Positions 8,071-19,034 are shown, counted from the stretch's first letter. The stretch is DNA of 20,339 nucleotides from Parvularia atlantis (GCA_943704415.1 CALSCO010000442.1:1-20339), one strand, 5' to 3'. A program made the numbers and translations. The notes: a model not told the origin generated them from the sequence alone.

Positions 8071-11000
8071 ATGCTGGCGAGGCTGCTCGCGCGTCGCACC
8101 TTCGCGACCGAGGCGGCGGCGGCGGCCACGGCGCGCGGAGGACGCAAGGTGAAGGGCGCCACTGCTGCGGTCGGCGCGGTGCACGAGCCCGGCAAGCAGC
8201 TGCTCGACATCCCAAAGCTCGACGATGTGCGCGCGCGCAGTGCGGTTGCAGCGTCGCTGACGCCAACGGCGCGCCGTGACCAAAGGCGTACGCGGCGGGC
8301 ACGGCCGAGCGCGGCAAATGCGTGCGCAAGAATGATCCCGCTCTTGCCCGCGTCCGATCTGCTCACTGGCTGCCGCGCAGACGCTCATCCTGACCGAGGG
8401 CGACTCGGCCAAGGTGCGCGCGCGTCTTGCACCCGTCGTCTATCTTGACGAGCGCAACGGCAGGCGCTCGCGATGGCCGGCCTGTCGGTGATCGGCCGCG
8501 ACTACTTTGGCGTGTTCCCGCTGCGCGGCAAGGTGCTCAACGTGCGCGACACGTCGCCGACACAGGTGCCCCGCGCCCGTAACTCGCAGCAGTCACCAGC
8601 TCGCTCATGGATCACGTGCAGATCGCCAACAACGCCGAGATCCAGGCCATCGCGCGCATCCTCGGCATCGACCCCGGCGACCCGCAGGCCCGCGTGCAGG
8701 ACGCGCGCTACGGATCGCTCATGATCATGACGGACCAGGTGCCGCCCGCACCAGCACAGACACGCACCGGTGGCTCAACGCGCGGCGCAACAGGACGACG
8801 ACGGCGCGCACATCAAGGGCCTTCTGCTCAACCTCGTGCAGCAGCTCTGGCCTGACCTGTTCCGCGCGCGCAACTTTTTGCAGGAGTTTGTGACGCCGCT
8901 GATCAAAGTCCGCCGGTGCGCCGCCTGCCGCCGCTGACGGTTTTGTGCGCCTGACGCGGACACGGCGCGCCGGCGGCAGGCGCTCGGAGGAGCACGCGTT
9001 CTTCTCGATCAGCGAGTACGAGCGCTGGCAGGCCGCAAATCGCCAGCAGGGCGGCAACTGGACCATCAAGTGTACGCGTTTTGCGCTCGTGGCCGTCGCG
9101 CGCTGACTGTGCCGTCGGCGCAGACTACAAGGGTCTGGGCACGTCGACCGCGCAGGAGGCCAAGGAGTACTTCAGCAACCTGCCCAAGCACCGCTTCCCG
9201 TTCTTGTACACGGGCAAGGCCGACGAAGAGCAGCTGGACATGGTCTTCAGCCGCCAGCGCAGCGACGACCGCAAGCGCTGGCTGCTGTCGTTCAGGTGCG
9301 CTACCGAATCGTCATGACGCCTGGCCTTGACACGCTGGCCAGCCCCGAGGCGTGGAAGCCGCTCGAACGCACGCCGACCCAGGCCGCGGCCGGCATTCCC
9401 GTCGGCGACTGTGCGTTTGCTCGCGCGGGCGTGCTCTGCGTAACGCACCATGCGCGCACAGTCCTCGGCCGCGACCTGATCAAATTCAGCCTCGCCGACA
9501 ATCAGCGCAGCATCCCGTTCTGGTGCGCGCGCGCATTGCCCGTCTCTGTGCATGGCACACGGCTGACGGCCGCTCAGCGTCGACGGCCTCAAGCCCTCGC
9601 AGCGCAAGGTGCTGTACGCGGCCTTCAAGCGCAACCTGCGCGCAGACATCAAGGTGTCGCAGTTTGCCGGCTACGTTGCGCAGATCAGCGCGTACCACCA
9701 CGGCGAGCAGTCGCTACACCACGTCGTGATCAACATGGCGCAGGTGCGTGGATGTGCGCTGCACACGCCTCCAACACGCCCGTACGCTCGCAGAACTACG
9801 TCGGCAGCAACAACATCAACCTGTTTGAGCCCTCGGGCCAGTTTGGCACGCGCCTCCAGAACGGCAAGGACGCGGCGTCGGCGCGCTACATCTTCACGCG
9901 CCTGAGCCCGCTCGCGCACGTGCTCTTCCCGCGCGCCGACGAGCCGCTGCTGCAGCAGGACGAGGAGGATGGGCAGGTGTGGCGCGCATGTTCGCCATCG
10001 CACCGCTCAGCCATAGTCGCAGCTCGTTGAGCCCAAGTACTACATCCCGATCATCCCGCTTGCGCTGGTCAACGGCACCGAGGGCATCGGCACGGGCTGG
10101 AGCACCTACGTACGTATGTTTGTGTCCTTGCGCACGCTGCGGCAAACGCTCGCTGCGCCAGATCCCGCCATTCAACCCGAGCGACGTGATCGCCAACATC
10201 CGCCGGCGCATCCGCAACGAGCCGCTCGCGGCGATGCACCCGTGGGTGCGCGGCTTCCGCGGCACGGTCGAGCGCTCGAGTGGGTCGTCATACCGCATGA
10301 GCGGCGTCGTCGAGCAGCTCGGTGCGCGCTGCCTCTCGCGCCCGCGTAAGCTGCTAAACTCCGTACGCAGACGAGCGCACGCTGTGCATCCGCGAGATCC
10401 CCACATCGGTCTCGATCGAGCAGTACAAGCAGCGCCTAGCCGGCATGGTCACGTCGGGCGCGATCGAGGACTTCAAGGAGTTCCACTCGGACCGCACCAT
10501 TGACTTCCGCGTCATTGTTACGCCCGAGCAGCTCGCCGTGCGTACGCGTGGGCGTGGGCGGTCGTCTGTGCTGCTCAGGGCCGTCTGCAGGCGCTCGGCA
10601 GGCAGGGCTCGCTGCTGGACGGCCTCGGCGTGGTCAACAACTTCACGACTGGCAACATGAACATGTTTGACCTGCAGCACCAAATCAAGCGGTGCGCAGC
10701 GCCACGTCTCAGCCGACGGCCTGCTGATCGCTGCGTGGCGCAGCTACAACGCGCCCGAAGCGATCCTCCAGGACTTCTTCCCCGTGCGCCTTCACCTGTA
10801 CGAGCGCCGCAAGGCCCTGCAGCTGCGCCAGCTCGAGGGCGAGATCCGGCGGCTCCAGCGGCGCCTTGCGTTCGTCAACGCGGTCGTCTCGGGCGAGCTG
10901 CGCATCCTCGGGCGCGCGCGCGCCGAGATGATGGCCGACCTGCAGCGCCTCGGCCTCGCGTCGGACGCGCCGAACGCGACACCAGCCGACGGTGAGGAGG

Positions 11001-11317
11001 CGATCACGCCCGAGTCGCTCATTGCCATGCCCGTGAGCGCTTTCCTGCGCGAGCGCATCGACGAGCTCGCGGCCGAGATCGCCGCCAAGACGGCACAGCT
11101 CGAGCAGCTGCGCGCTAAGGCGCCCGCGGACCTGTGGGACGAGGAGCTGAGCGCATTGCAGGCGGCCTGGGACGAGGACCTGGCCGCGTTCGAGCAGGCG
11201 CAGCAGGCCGAGGTGCGTGGCGTCGAGGCCAGCACGGACTCGCCCACGCGCACGGGCGCGGCGCGCGGTGCTAAGCCCGAGACGCGGCGCAAGCGCAAGA
11301 CGACGGAGAAGAACTGA
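8071..11317 (+). CDS. TOP2-like: ATPase-less type IIA DNA topoisomerase (cleavage core only)
   Basis: Seventeen exons: 8071-8226, 8286-8321, 8381-8413, 8464-8565, 8622-8738, 8794-8915, 8980-9071, 9124-9295, 9343-9410, 9462-9522, 9578-9743, 9794-9976, 10023-10109, 10162-10321, 10371-10537, 10579-10691, 10744-11317, giving 802 residues. TOPRIM is intact: LILTEGDSAK (Glu70) and MTDQDDDGAHIKG (Asp147, Asp149, Asp151). The winged-helix active site reads GTRLQNGKDAASARYIFT with Arg406-Tyr407 (codon 9887-9889). Tower and coiled-coil gate follow (GTEGIGTGWS, DLWDEEL), then a short basic tail containing RRKRK. Eukaryotic topo II carries about 400 residues of GHKL ATPase and transducer first; here only about 50 precede IPKLDD. 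The start MLARLLARRTFATEA resembles a mitochondrial presequence (inference); RRKRK could equally be an NLS. Upstream DNA is the opposite-strand esterase, leaving no room for ATPase exons. Confidence 0.95.
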
Positions 11318-11357
11318 GTGCTGTGCTCCGCCCGGTATTGCCGTGAAATGCCTCCAT

Positions 11358-12569
11358 CTACACCCGGCCCAGCGCCGCCACAAACAACGCGCTGGTGCCG
11401 CTGCGGCCGAGGTCGAGGCGGAGCACGTGCGGCTGGTCGCGGCTTGCGGTCGTCCCATCGAGGTGCAGCACGCACGCCGACGGCACGCCATCGCAGTCGA
11501 CCGTTGGCAGGGCCGGCAGCAGCACGGCGCGCGGCTCCGACGCGAGGAAGCGCGTGACAACGTCCTCGTTCTGCTGCCGCGAGAGCGCGCACGTACTGTA
11601 GACGAGGCGCCCGGCGTCGTCCATCAGTTCGAAGCCGCGTCGCAGCAGCGCGAGCTGAAGATTGGGCAGCGCCGCGAGCCGCGCCGGGTCCAGCGAGCGC
11701 TCGATGAAGGCCGTCCAGCCCTGCGCCGCGGCCTTGAGCATGTGCCGGAACGAGCCGTCGTGTGTGCACTCGGCGTCGACGAGCACGCGGTTGTAGCGTT
11801 GTCCCGTGCGCCGCCAGGCGCGTCGCAGCTGCTTTGGCGCGTCGAATGGGCGCGGCCCGTCCTCGACAGCTTCGTCCGCAGCGAGCGCACGGCCGGCCTG
11901 CTCCGGTGTCCCTCGCGAAGCGACTGGAGGCGCCTCGACCGCAAACGAGCGTCCGTCACCCAGGAACAGCCGCACGCGCGGCAGGCGCAGCCGGTGCACG
12001 AGCGTGCGGCACGCGGCAAGGCGCGCGCGGTCGGCGTCAACGCCGGTGACGGAGCCGTGCGGCGCGGCGAGATCGGCCATGAGCGCGAGCTTGGTGCCCG
12101 GCGCGGCGCACAGATCCAGACAGTCGTGGCCCTGCGCGCGCCGCACGCAATATCAGCAGCCGCCAAAGCGCACGTCAGCGGGCGCGCACGGGCTGCACGC
12201 GGAGACAGGCCACGGCGACGCCGCTGCTCGGGTCCATCGGCACGATGCGCCCCTCGCGGTACACGGCCGTGTGTGCCATGGCCACATCGGCGTGCAGCAG
12301 CGCGAAACGCGCCGGGAAGGGCGCAAGGCGCACGGCCGCGACGGCGCCGAGCTCGTCGCGCAGCATCGCCAAGGTCTCGTGCACATCGCAGCGCGGACGC
12401 ACCCTGCGGAGCACATGGTGTGAGCAGACGCCCTCGGCAGACCATTCGGCACACACCACAGCGCACGCGGCAGCTCGCGCGCCCGCAGCAGCAGCGCGGC
12501 GTAGTCGGCGGCCGCGGCGTCGTCGCCGAGCCAGGCATGCACGGGACCCGGCAGTGTCACCATTCGCAT
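11358..12569 (-). CDS. NOL1/NOP2/Sun-family RNA (cytosine-5) methyltransferase
   Basis: Exons, read leftwards: 12569-12457, 12403-12190, 12131-11358; 366 residues. After a helical N-terminus, EGRIVPMDPSS leads into SAM motif I CLDLCAAPGTK, then VTGVDADRARL, FLGDGRS, motif IV VLVDAECTHDGSFRH and motif VI RLVYSTCALSRQQNEDVV. The STC cysteine is the family nucleophile; motif IV has DAEC where most members have D-x-PC. The enzyme should transfer methyl from SAM to C5 of a cytosine in tRNA or rRNA; the target is unknown. Only two introns (53 and 58 nt), far fewer than its neighbours. It converges on the topoisomerase gene (40 bp) and diverges from the ESRP-like gene (43 bp). The start is the first ATG in frame; a second Met is two codons on. 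Confidence 0.9.
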
Positions 12570-12612
12570 CTGTTGGCCACACGCGCTGGCGCTGACCACT
12601 TTCTGCGAGGGC
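12570..12612. promoter_or_regulatory. 43-bp divergent intergenic region
   Basis: This separates the start codons of the NSUN and ESRP-like genes and must contain or overlap both promoters. I see no TATA or CCAAT box in it. Confidence 0.3.
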
Positions 12613-15504
12613 ATGGGCAAGCTTGGTGCGGCCGCTGTGGCCCTCTGTCGCTGGCTGTGCGACTGACGCGCGCGCGCGCAACGCTGTGCACTGCGTCGCA
12701 TACGCCCCGTCCGCAGGCGACGCAGACGTGCTGCTGCTGCTCAGCGTGGCCGCAAGCGTGCCGGCCGGCGAGCACGAGGTCGACGCGCTCTCGCTCGCCT
12801 ACGCCGTGTACGACGTCGAGACCGAGAAGGCGCTGCCCAAGGGCGTGCTGCACCTCAAGGCCGCGCCGGGCAGGTGCACGCACGTGATGTGTGGCACGGG
12901 CAGCGCGTGTGACACACTGCCGCAGCGACGTGTCGCAGCGCCTGGCCGCGCTCAACATCGACGCCAAGGAGCACCAGGCCCTCGCCGTGACGCTCGGCCA
13001 GGCGCTGACCGAGCTCGACCGCAAGCTCGAGCCCAAGCTGGCCGAAGGCGGCCAGCAGCGCACGTTTGCGATCGTGGTCGAGGTGCGGCGGTCGTCGTCG
13101 CTGGGGCTCCGACGGCTGACGGCTGACGGCCGCTGCCCGCAAGCGCTTCGCCGACGACATTGCGCGGTGCCTCGTGCCGATGGCGCAGCGGCACGGCGTG
13201 GCGCTGCCGGCGCGGTTCACGGGCGTGAGCGTGTACGACGCGTGCGAGCAAGTGATGCGCAGCCAGCAGCTGGATGCGGCGCCGGCGTCGGTGATGCGGG
13301 CGTGTGCAGGTGCTCGCGCGTCTTGTGTGCGCGCGCGCGCGGCGGGAGCGCGACGCTGACCGCGCGCGAGTACAGCGCTCGGCATCGAGGCGCTGACCGA
13401 GGCGACAAGTGGGCTGGACGTGTGCACGTACCTCGCGAGCATCGCGATCAAGCTCGGCCGCGCCGGTGCGTTGTCATCGCCAATCGCTGTTGCCGTAGTG
13501 CGGTCGCTGACGCGCGGCTGCGCGTGCAGGCTTTGTGCTTGTCGAGCCGCGCACAATCGATCTGCCCGTCACCAGTGTGGCACCGGCTGCCACGGAGGAG
13601 GTCGACTCGCCTGAGCACCAGGCGCGCGCGTCGTCTGTGCCGGCAGCCGCCGCCGTCGAGGCGCCACACGAGCCCACGCAAGTCGTTCGGCTGCGCGGCC
13701 TGCCGTGGAGGTGCAGCCAGGATGACATCAAGACCTTCTTCAGCAAGCTGGAGGTGGAGATCGATCAGGTGTGACCCCGTCAGCGGGCCATGAGCGCTTG
13801 TCTTGACGCGCGACGCGCCGCAGGTGCATTTTGACGTGAACCACAACGGCCGCTCAACGGGCGAGGCGTTTGTGCGCTTCTTAAGCCCTGGGCATGTCGA
13901 CCTTGCGCTGCAGCAGCACAAGCAGCCGATCGGCCCCGGAGGTCGCTACGTCGAGGTGATACGAGCGACAGAGGACGACATGGCGATCTCCATCCGACGT
14001 GCGCGGGACATGTATGGCCGCGTCTGCGGGCCGCCGTGTGTCGGGCTGGCTGAGACTCGTTCTCTGCGCACAGCCTGTCGCCGGGGCTGCGCGAGCCGCC
14101 GCCGACGCCGACCGTCGGCGTGGTCAAGATGCGCGGGCTCCCCTTCTCGGCCAACGAGGCTGCGATTGCGCAGTTCTTCGAGGGCCTGGAGATCCAGCGC
14201 GACGGCGTGCGTGCTCTGCGCGCGCACGCTCTTGTGCTTTATTTTTCACGCGAGAGACACGCAGATCCATCTGGCTCGCCACCCGGATGGCCGCCTCAAC
14301 GGCGAGGGCTTTGTCGAGTTTGTCAACCACAAGGACCTGGAGAAGGCGATGCAGAAGCAGCGGGTGCGTGCCCTGTGCTAGCCGTTTGCCGTGCGCACTG
14401 ACTGCCTGTGTGCGCAGGCCTCGATCGGCACACGCTACATCGAGCTGTTCCAGTGCACCGTCGACGTACGTGGCACGCGTGCGCGCGCGCTATTGCTTGG
14501 TCGATTGGCCGTGATGGTTGATTGGCGCGGGTCTCGGCTCGTGGGGTGGTCTTCGGCGGCGGGGCGGCGGCGGCACGGCACGGCGGCACGGCGGCACGGC
14601 TCGGTGGGATCGGGTAACGGTTTGTGCACACGCGTACGTCTGTGCTCGCTGGTGGTGGCTTGCGTTTGGTCGTGCAGGAGATGAACTATGCGCTGCGGCG
14701 TGCTGCGACGCCTGGATCGGCGACGGCCGCACCCTATGGTCCCTTCTGCGGGGCGGCGTGCTTGCTGTGCGAACCATCGATCTCACGTGCGTCCCGTCTG
14801 CGCCCACAGGCTACGGCGCGGCCGACAGCATGGGCTCGGGATACGGCGGGGCACCGGCGTACGGTGGTGGTCCAGGCTACGGCGGTGGTCCAGGCTACGG
14901 CGGCGGCCCGGTGTACGGTGGTGGCGGTGGCTACGGCAGCCCTGGACCGCGCGGCGGCTATGGCAGTGGCCCACCGCCAGTGATGTACCAGCAGCAGGGC
15001 TACATGGGTGGCGGCCCACCGATGATGCCCGAGCGGCAGCAGTACGGTGCGTGGTGTGCTCTGCGATGCTGGATGCGCAGCTGACGTGCGCGCGCAGGTC
15101 ATTCAGCCGCGGCAACGTTCAACGACGTTTTCCTGCGTCTGCGTGGCCTGCCATTCTCGGCGAGCGAGCAGGACGTGGTCAAGTTCTTCGTCGACCAGGC
15201 CGGTGTCATGCCAACGGGCATCGTGCTCACGCTCAACGCCCACGGCCGCAAAAGCGGCGACGGCTATGTGCAGTTCGAGCACGCCGAACAGGCGCGCCGT
15301 GGCCTCGCGCTGCATCGCGCATCACTCGGCGCGCGCTACGTCGAGGTCTTTCCGGCGTCGGCGGCCGAAGTCTCGACGGTGATGAGCTCGCAGTCGCAAA
15401 GTGCGTACGCGTCTGAGCGCGTCTTGGCCAGTCGGGCGGCTGATGTCAGCGCAGTCATGCCGCAGATGCCCACGGACGACTTCCGCAAGCGCCCGCGCTA
15501 CTAG
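12613..15504 (+). CDS. ESRP: ESRP/Fusilli-like RNA-binding splicing regulator with three qRRMs
   Basis: Thirteen exons: 12613-12625, 12717-12873, 12926-13082, 13144-13309, 13376-13465, 13530-13768, 13824-14011, 14074-14206, 14265-14363, 14418-14465, 14678-14738, 14810-15046, 15098-15504; 664 residues, close to animal ESRP. The first ~220 residues (ADVLLLLSVAAS, TFAIVVE, YLASIAIKLG) align in layout with the ESRP N-terminal nuclease-like fold. qRRM1 has VVRLRGLPW and GEAFVRF; qRRM2 has VVKMRGLPF, GEGFVEF and RYIELF; qRRM3 has LRLRGLPF, GDGYVQF and RYVEVF. qRRMs of the hnRNP F/H/ESRP group bind G-rich RNA. Between qRRM2 and qRRM3 lies a Gly-Tyr-Pro linker. The first exon is only 13 nt, so the start is the least certain part. 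Intron 10 (14466-14677, 212 nt) is long; the rest are 51-91 nt. Confidence 0.85.
14850..14945 (+). repeat. GGTGGTCCAGGCTACGGC-type coding repeat
   Basis: An 18-bp unit, GGTGGTCCAGGCTACGGC, is repeated with drift and encodes the GYGGGP linker between qRRM2 and qRRM3. Such Gly-Tyr segments are low-complexity regions that often drive condensate or hnRNP contacts (family knowledge). Confidence 0.8.
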
Positions 15505-15559
15505 ACGGCAGTAATGTGAGGCTGTGTGATGGCAAATGCAGTCGGGCGACTCGGAAGGC

Positions 15560-15572
15560 AAAAAAAAAAAAA
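15560..15572 (+). repeat. A13 homopolymer in the convergent 3' intergenic region
   Basis: Thirteen A on the plus strand (T13 in the minus-strand transcript) lie within the 69 bp between two convergent stop codons, directly after the coiled-coil gene's TAA. It may contribute to 3' end formation; no clear AATAAA is nearby. Confidence 0.8.
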
Positions 15573-15573
15573 C

Positions 15574-18500
15574 TTAGCTCGCTTCGGCGGGCAGCGAGTC
15601 TTGGTCTGCTGCAGCCGAGCCTCGCCGTTGGCGGTCTTGCTCCTCCAGCGCGAGCTCGAGCAGCGTGATCTTTTGCTGCATGCGCACACGTGTCAAGGGT
15701 CGTGCGCGCCGGGCTCATGACGCGCGACGCACCTTGAGCACCTCGTTCTTCGTCGCCATGTCCTCCAGGAGCGACTGCAGCCGGTGGTTGATCTCGTTGA
15801 CCCGGGCGACCTCGGTGGCCGTCGGCGTCTTGCGCATCCGCCCCGGCAGCAGGGCCAGGCGCGACGCGTGGGCGCTCGGGGCGGGCACGGAAGCCGCCTG
15901 CTCGTTGAAGATATAGCCCTGCAACAGCTCGGCCTTGGCCGCAAGTTCTGCGAGCGGTGCAGTGAGCGTACAAGCGGCTGCGCGAGCGGGGCGTGAGCGC
16001 ACCCTCCTCGGCAGACTTGAGGTGTGACTGGAGCGTGCGCAGCTGCTCCTCGAGCGACCAGTTTGCAGCCTGCAGCAGCGTGTCAGTGCGGGCACAACCG
16101 TCTTCATGCCGCGCACCTGCGTGTCGGCGAGCCGGCGGATGAGCGACTCGTTCTCGCGAGACAGCACGGTCGAGCTTGGCTCGTGCAGCGGCGACGGCGA
16201 GTGCACCGATATGCTGCTGCTGCGGTAGTCTGCCGAGCCGGGCTCAGCTCAGCCATCCACAGCGGGTGCGCGCACCGGACCCGTTGTCGCCGCGTAGCTG
16301 GCGCTCGAGCTGCTTTTGCAAGTCCCTGACCTGCGATCGCAGTTTCTCAGACGGCGCGCTGCATAGCATGTGGCGGCGCACCGTCGCGACCCACTTGCGC
16401 TCGGACGCCTTGCGCTCCGTATCCGAGTCGCTGAGCTGCTGCCGCAGCAATGCGACTTGCTCAACAAGCGCCGTACTAAAGTTGGCCGTGCGTGTACAGG
16501 TCAGGCCCGCACAGCATCCTCCTACGCCGCACCGCTCTTCGCTCAGCCGCTCGGCCTCCTCGCGCACAAACGTCAGCGCGGTCTCCATGGCTCCGCACTT
16601 GTCCTGCCGTGCCGTGATCATTAAGCACTGCGCGCGAGGCAGCCAGCCGACACGCACCAGCGCAGACTCTTGCGTCGTGCGCAGCGCGTCTAGCTCGGCC
16701 GTGTGCCCGTCGCGCAGCGCACGCAGCTGCTTGAGCTCGGCCTTGGCTTCGTGCTCGCGATTCAGGGCCTCGCTCAGCTGCTGCTGCCTGTGGTGGGTGT
16801 GCGTGTCATGCGCTGCAAAGCGGCGACAGTGCGCACAAACAGTTCAGTTAGCTGCTGCTCGCGGTCGTGCAGGCTGCGCTCGAGCATGGGCGTCTGCGCA
16901 AGCGTTTAGCGAGCACACGGCAAGGGGTGCAGCAGCGCGCCTTGGCCTCGATGCTGCGCAGCTCCTCATTGGCGTCACGCAGGCGCTGCAGCTCACTCTC
17001 AAGCGAAGCGACTTTGCTCACAAACGTGTCCACAGACGCGTTGGCCTGCTGCAGCTGCTCGGCCTGGCTACTCATGACGTCGCTGGCCTCGGCGAGCGCG
17101 GCCGTCTTGTCTGCCAGCTCCGTGAGGCACGCTTGGGCGGTCGGCTGTCAGCGGCAGTGCGCAGCCCGACAGTAGCGCACCCTGCAGCTCGCCAGTGTTG
17201 CGCGTGACCACCTCCTCGAGGTTGTCTGGCGCCGCACGTTAGCATGCTCAAACAGCGCGGCTCGCGCACGAACCGCGCTTGCCCGTCAGAGCCGCGATGT
17301 CCTCGTCGCGCCTCTTGATCGCGCGCTCGTGCTGCGCCCGCTGCTCGCGCAGCTGCCGCTCCTCGTCAGCCTGCGCGGCGCACGTGGTTGACACGGGGTT
17401 GGACAAAAGAAGCGAGAAGGCGCACCACTTGCATACGCAGCGCCTTCACCTCGGACATGAACCCGATGATGTTGGCGTCGAGCGCGGCGACCTGGCCCTC
17501 GAGGTCCGTCATCGATCTACACGCGTTGCACTCAGTGCAGCGCAAGCCGCGGTGCACCGACGCACGCACGCTTTCAGCGATGCGTTGTCGGCGCGCAGAT
17601 CAGCATTGGCTTGGTCGAGCTGTAGCACTTTGGCCTGCATGGCCTGTGCGAGCGTGTCAGCCGATCGCCGAAGCAGCAGGAGCGTGGGCAAGACAGACCT
17701 GGTGCGACTCGATGCTCGTCTGGTACGTCTCGAGCAGTGCCTGGTGCTTCTCGAGCAGGCGGTCGTGCGCACTCCGGACTGAGCTGATCTGCTGCGCGTC
17801 CTGGTCGACGTCTGTGCACTCGCTCAGTGCACTGGGCCATGTCAAGCGCAAGACTCGCACCCCTCATGCGTGCACGCATCGTGTCCAGCTCCTGTCTCAG
17901 CGCGGCATTGTGAGCCTCCGCCTCGGCAAGCCGCTGTACGGTGGTCAGGTGGGCGGCAAAAAGAGCGCGCAAGCAACGCGGCACCGTCTCCAGCTGCTGC
18001 TGGCCCCCCAGCTCCGCGCGCATCGCCTCCAGCGACGCCGTCAGTGCACCAATCTCCTGCACGGCTGCTTAGATCTTGCACGCTTGTGGCAGCACAGACG
18101 ACGCACCTGCTCTTTGGCCAGCTGCAGCTCGCGCTGTGCGACCTGCCCTGCCGCTGCCTGCTCACGCGCCTCCGCGAGCAACGCCTGCGTACTCCCGAGC
18201 GTCTCCTTGAGCTGGCGCAGCTCGGTGTCGAGCACGCGGCACAGCTGGGCAGCCTCTCCCTCGCTCGGCAGCGCCGCGAGCCGCTCAGAGCGCGACAGCT
18301 CTGTGACCTCGCGTTAGCAGATCGCCTGCGCTTCCAAGGTTAACTGCACCGCGCAGCGCGTCCAGGTCTATCCGCAGCTGCTGCGCCTGCGCACGCTCGA
18401 TCTGCAATACCTCCGTCTCCTGCTGCAGCTGCGCCGCTGTGCCGTCGAGCGCCGTCCGCATCTCGGCGCGCTCGGCCTCGGCTGCGACGTCGGTCGTTAT

Positions 18501-19034
18501 GCGTCCGCATCGACCGTTGTGCGCACGCACCGGCCGCAGCCCGCGCCCACGCCTCCTCCGCCTCGACCGTGGCGGTGCGCAGGCTGTGCTTGAGCGCCTC
18601 AAGCTGCTCCTGCGCCTGATCGCGTGCGCGCGTGTCACGAGAGGCCGATCAGCACGCACGCAGCACCTGCGTCTCTGCCAGCGCGTGCTCCGCCTTGAGC
18701 CGCTCGTTCTCCTCCAGCAGGTCCGTCACGGTCTTCTTGCCCTTGCGGAATAGGTTGAACGCTGGCGCGCCGGAGGCCGATCGATGAGCCCGACGCGGCT
18801 GGCGCCACAACGCACGGCGGCGAACGCGCCATCGTTCAGTTTGGTCTGGCGATCGAGCGCAGCGTTCTGCTTGCGCAGGTCCGACAGCTGTCCCTGCAGA
18901 TGCGTGATCTCTGCGTGCGCCGTGCGTGAGCCGTCCGTCAGCGCGCGGATGAAGAGGGCGCACGACGCCGCACCGTGCTGCGCACGCTCGAGCCGCGCCG
19001 TGACATCAGCCAGCATGGCCGCGTCCTCCGCCAT
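15574..19034 (-). CDS. Long coiled-coil protein of unknown function
   Basis: From the ATG at 19034 to TAA at 15574 about 21 exons join to roughly 810 residues. Nearly all is heptad-type coiled coil rich in Ala, Leu, Glu, Gln and Arg: ADVTARLERAQ at the start, LLEENERLKAEHALAETQ, LQIERAQAQQLRIDLDALR, KVASLESELQRLRDANEEL. A Ser-rich break (SSSISVHSPSPLHEPSS) near residue 660 looks like a phosphorylated linker, and the last ~100 residues (GRMRKTPTATEVARVNEINH, then LQSLLEDMATKNEVLK) look more conserved in style. I do not recognise the family; a tether or a Golgi, spindle or kinetochore scaffold are possibilities only. One intron (16894-16940) has a GC donor. An in-frame 51-nt segment before VRDLQKQ is treated as an intron but could be coding. 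Similar short exons elsewhere make boundaries approximate. Confidence 0.75.
16894..16940 (-). other. Probable GC-AG intron in the coiled-coil gene
   Basis: Donor AAG|GCGCGC, branch-like GCTAAAC and acceptor GCGCAG give RSIEAK|TPMLERSLHDREQQ, keeping the coiled-coil frame. The only GT before the branch would make a 25-nt intron. This is the third case with the same GCGCGC donor. Confidence 0.6.

Noticed and set aside
8071-11317. Topoisomerase gene as a decaying pseudogene
   Set aside because: All 17 exons keep frame, catalytic residues are intact and introns keep their signals; decay would show stops or lost splice sites.
11217-12887. Plus-strand open frame of 556 codons across the NSUN gene
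   Set aside because: It is antisense to an intact methyltransferase with recognisable motifs and has a repetitive Arg/Ala-rich composition typical of GC-rich shadow frames.
16176-17207. Plus-strand open frame of 343 codons within the coiled-coil gene
   Set aside because: Antisense to consistently spliced coiled-coil exons; its Ser/Arg/Cys-rich sequence shows no domain.
17221-17281. A further GC-AG intron (ACGG|GCAAGC) in the coiled-coil gene
   Set aside because: A canonical GT donor a few codons downstream gives the same phase and an ordinary 46-nt length.
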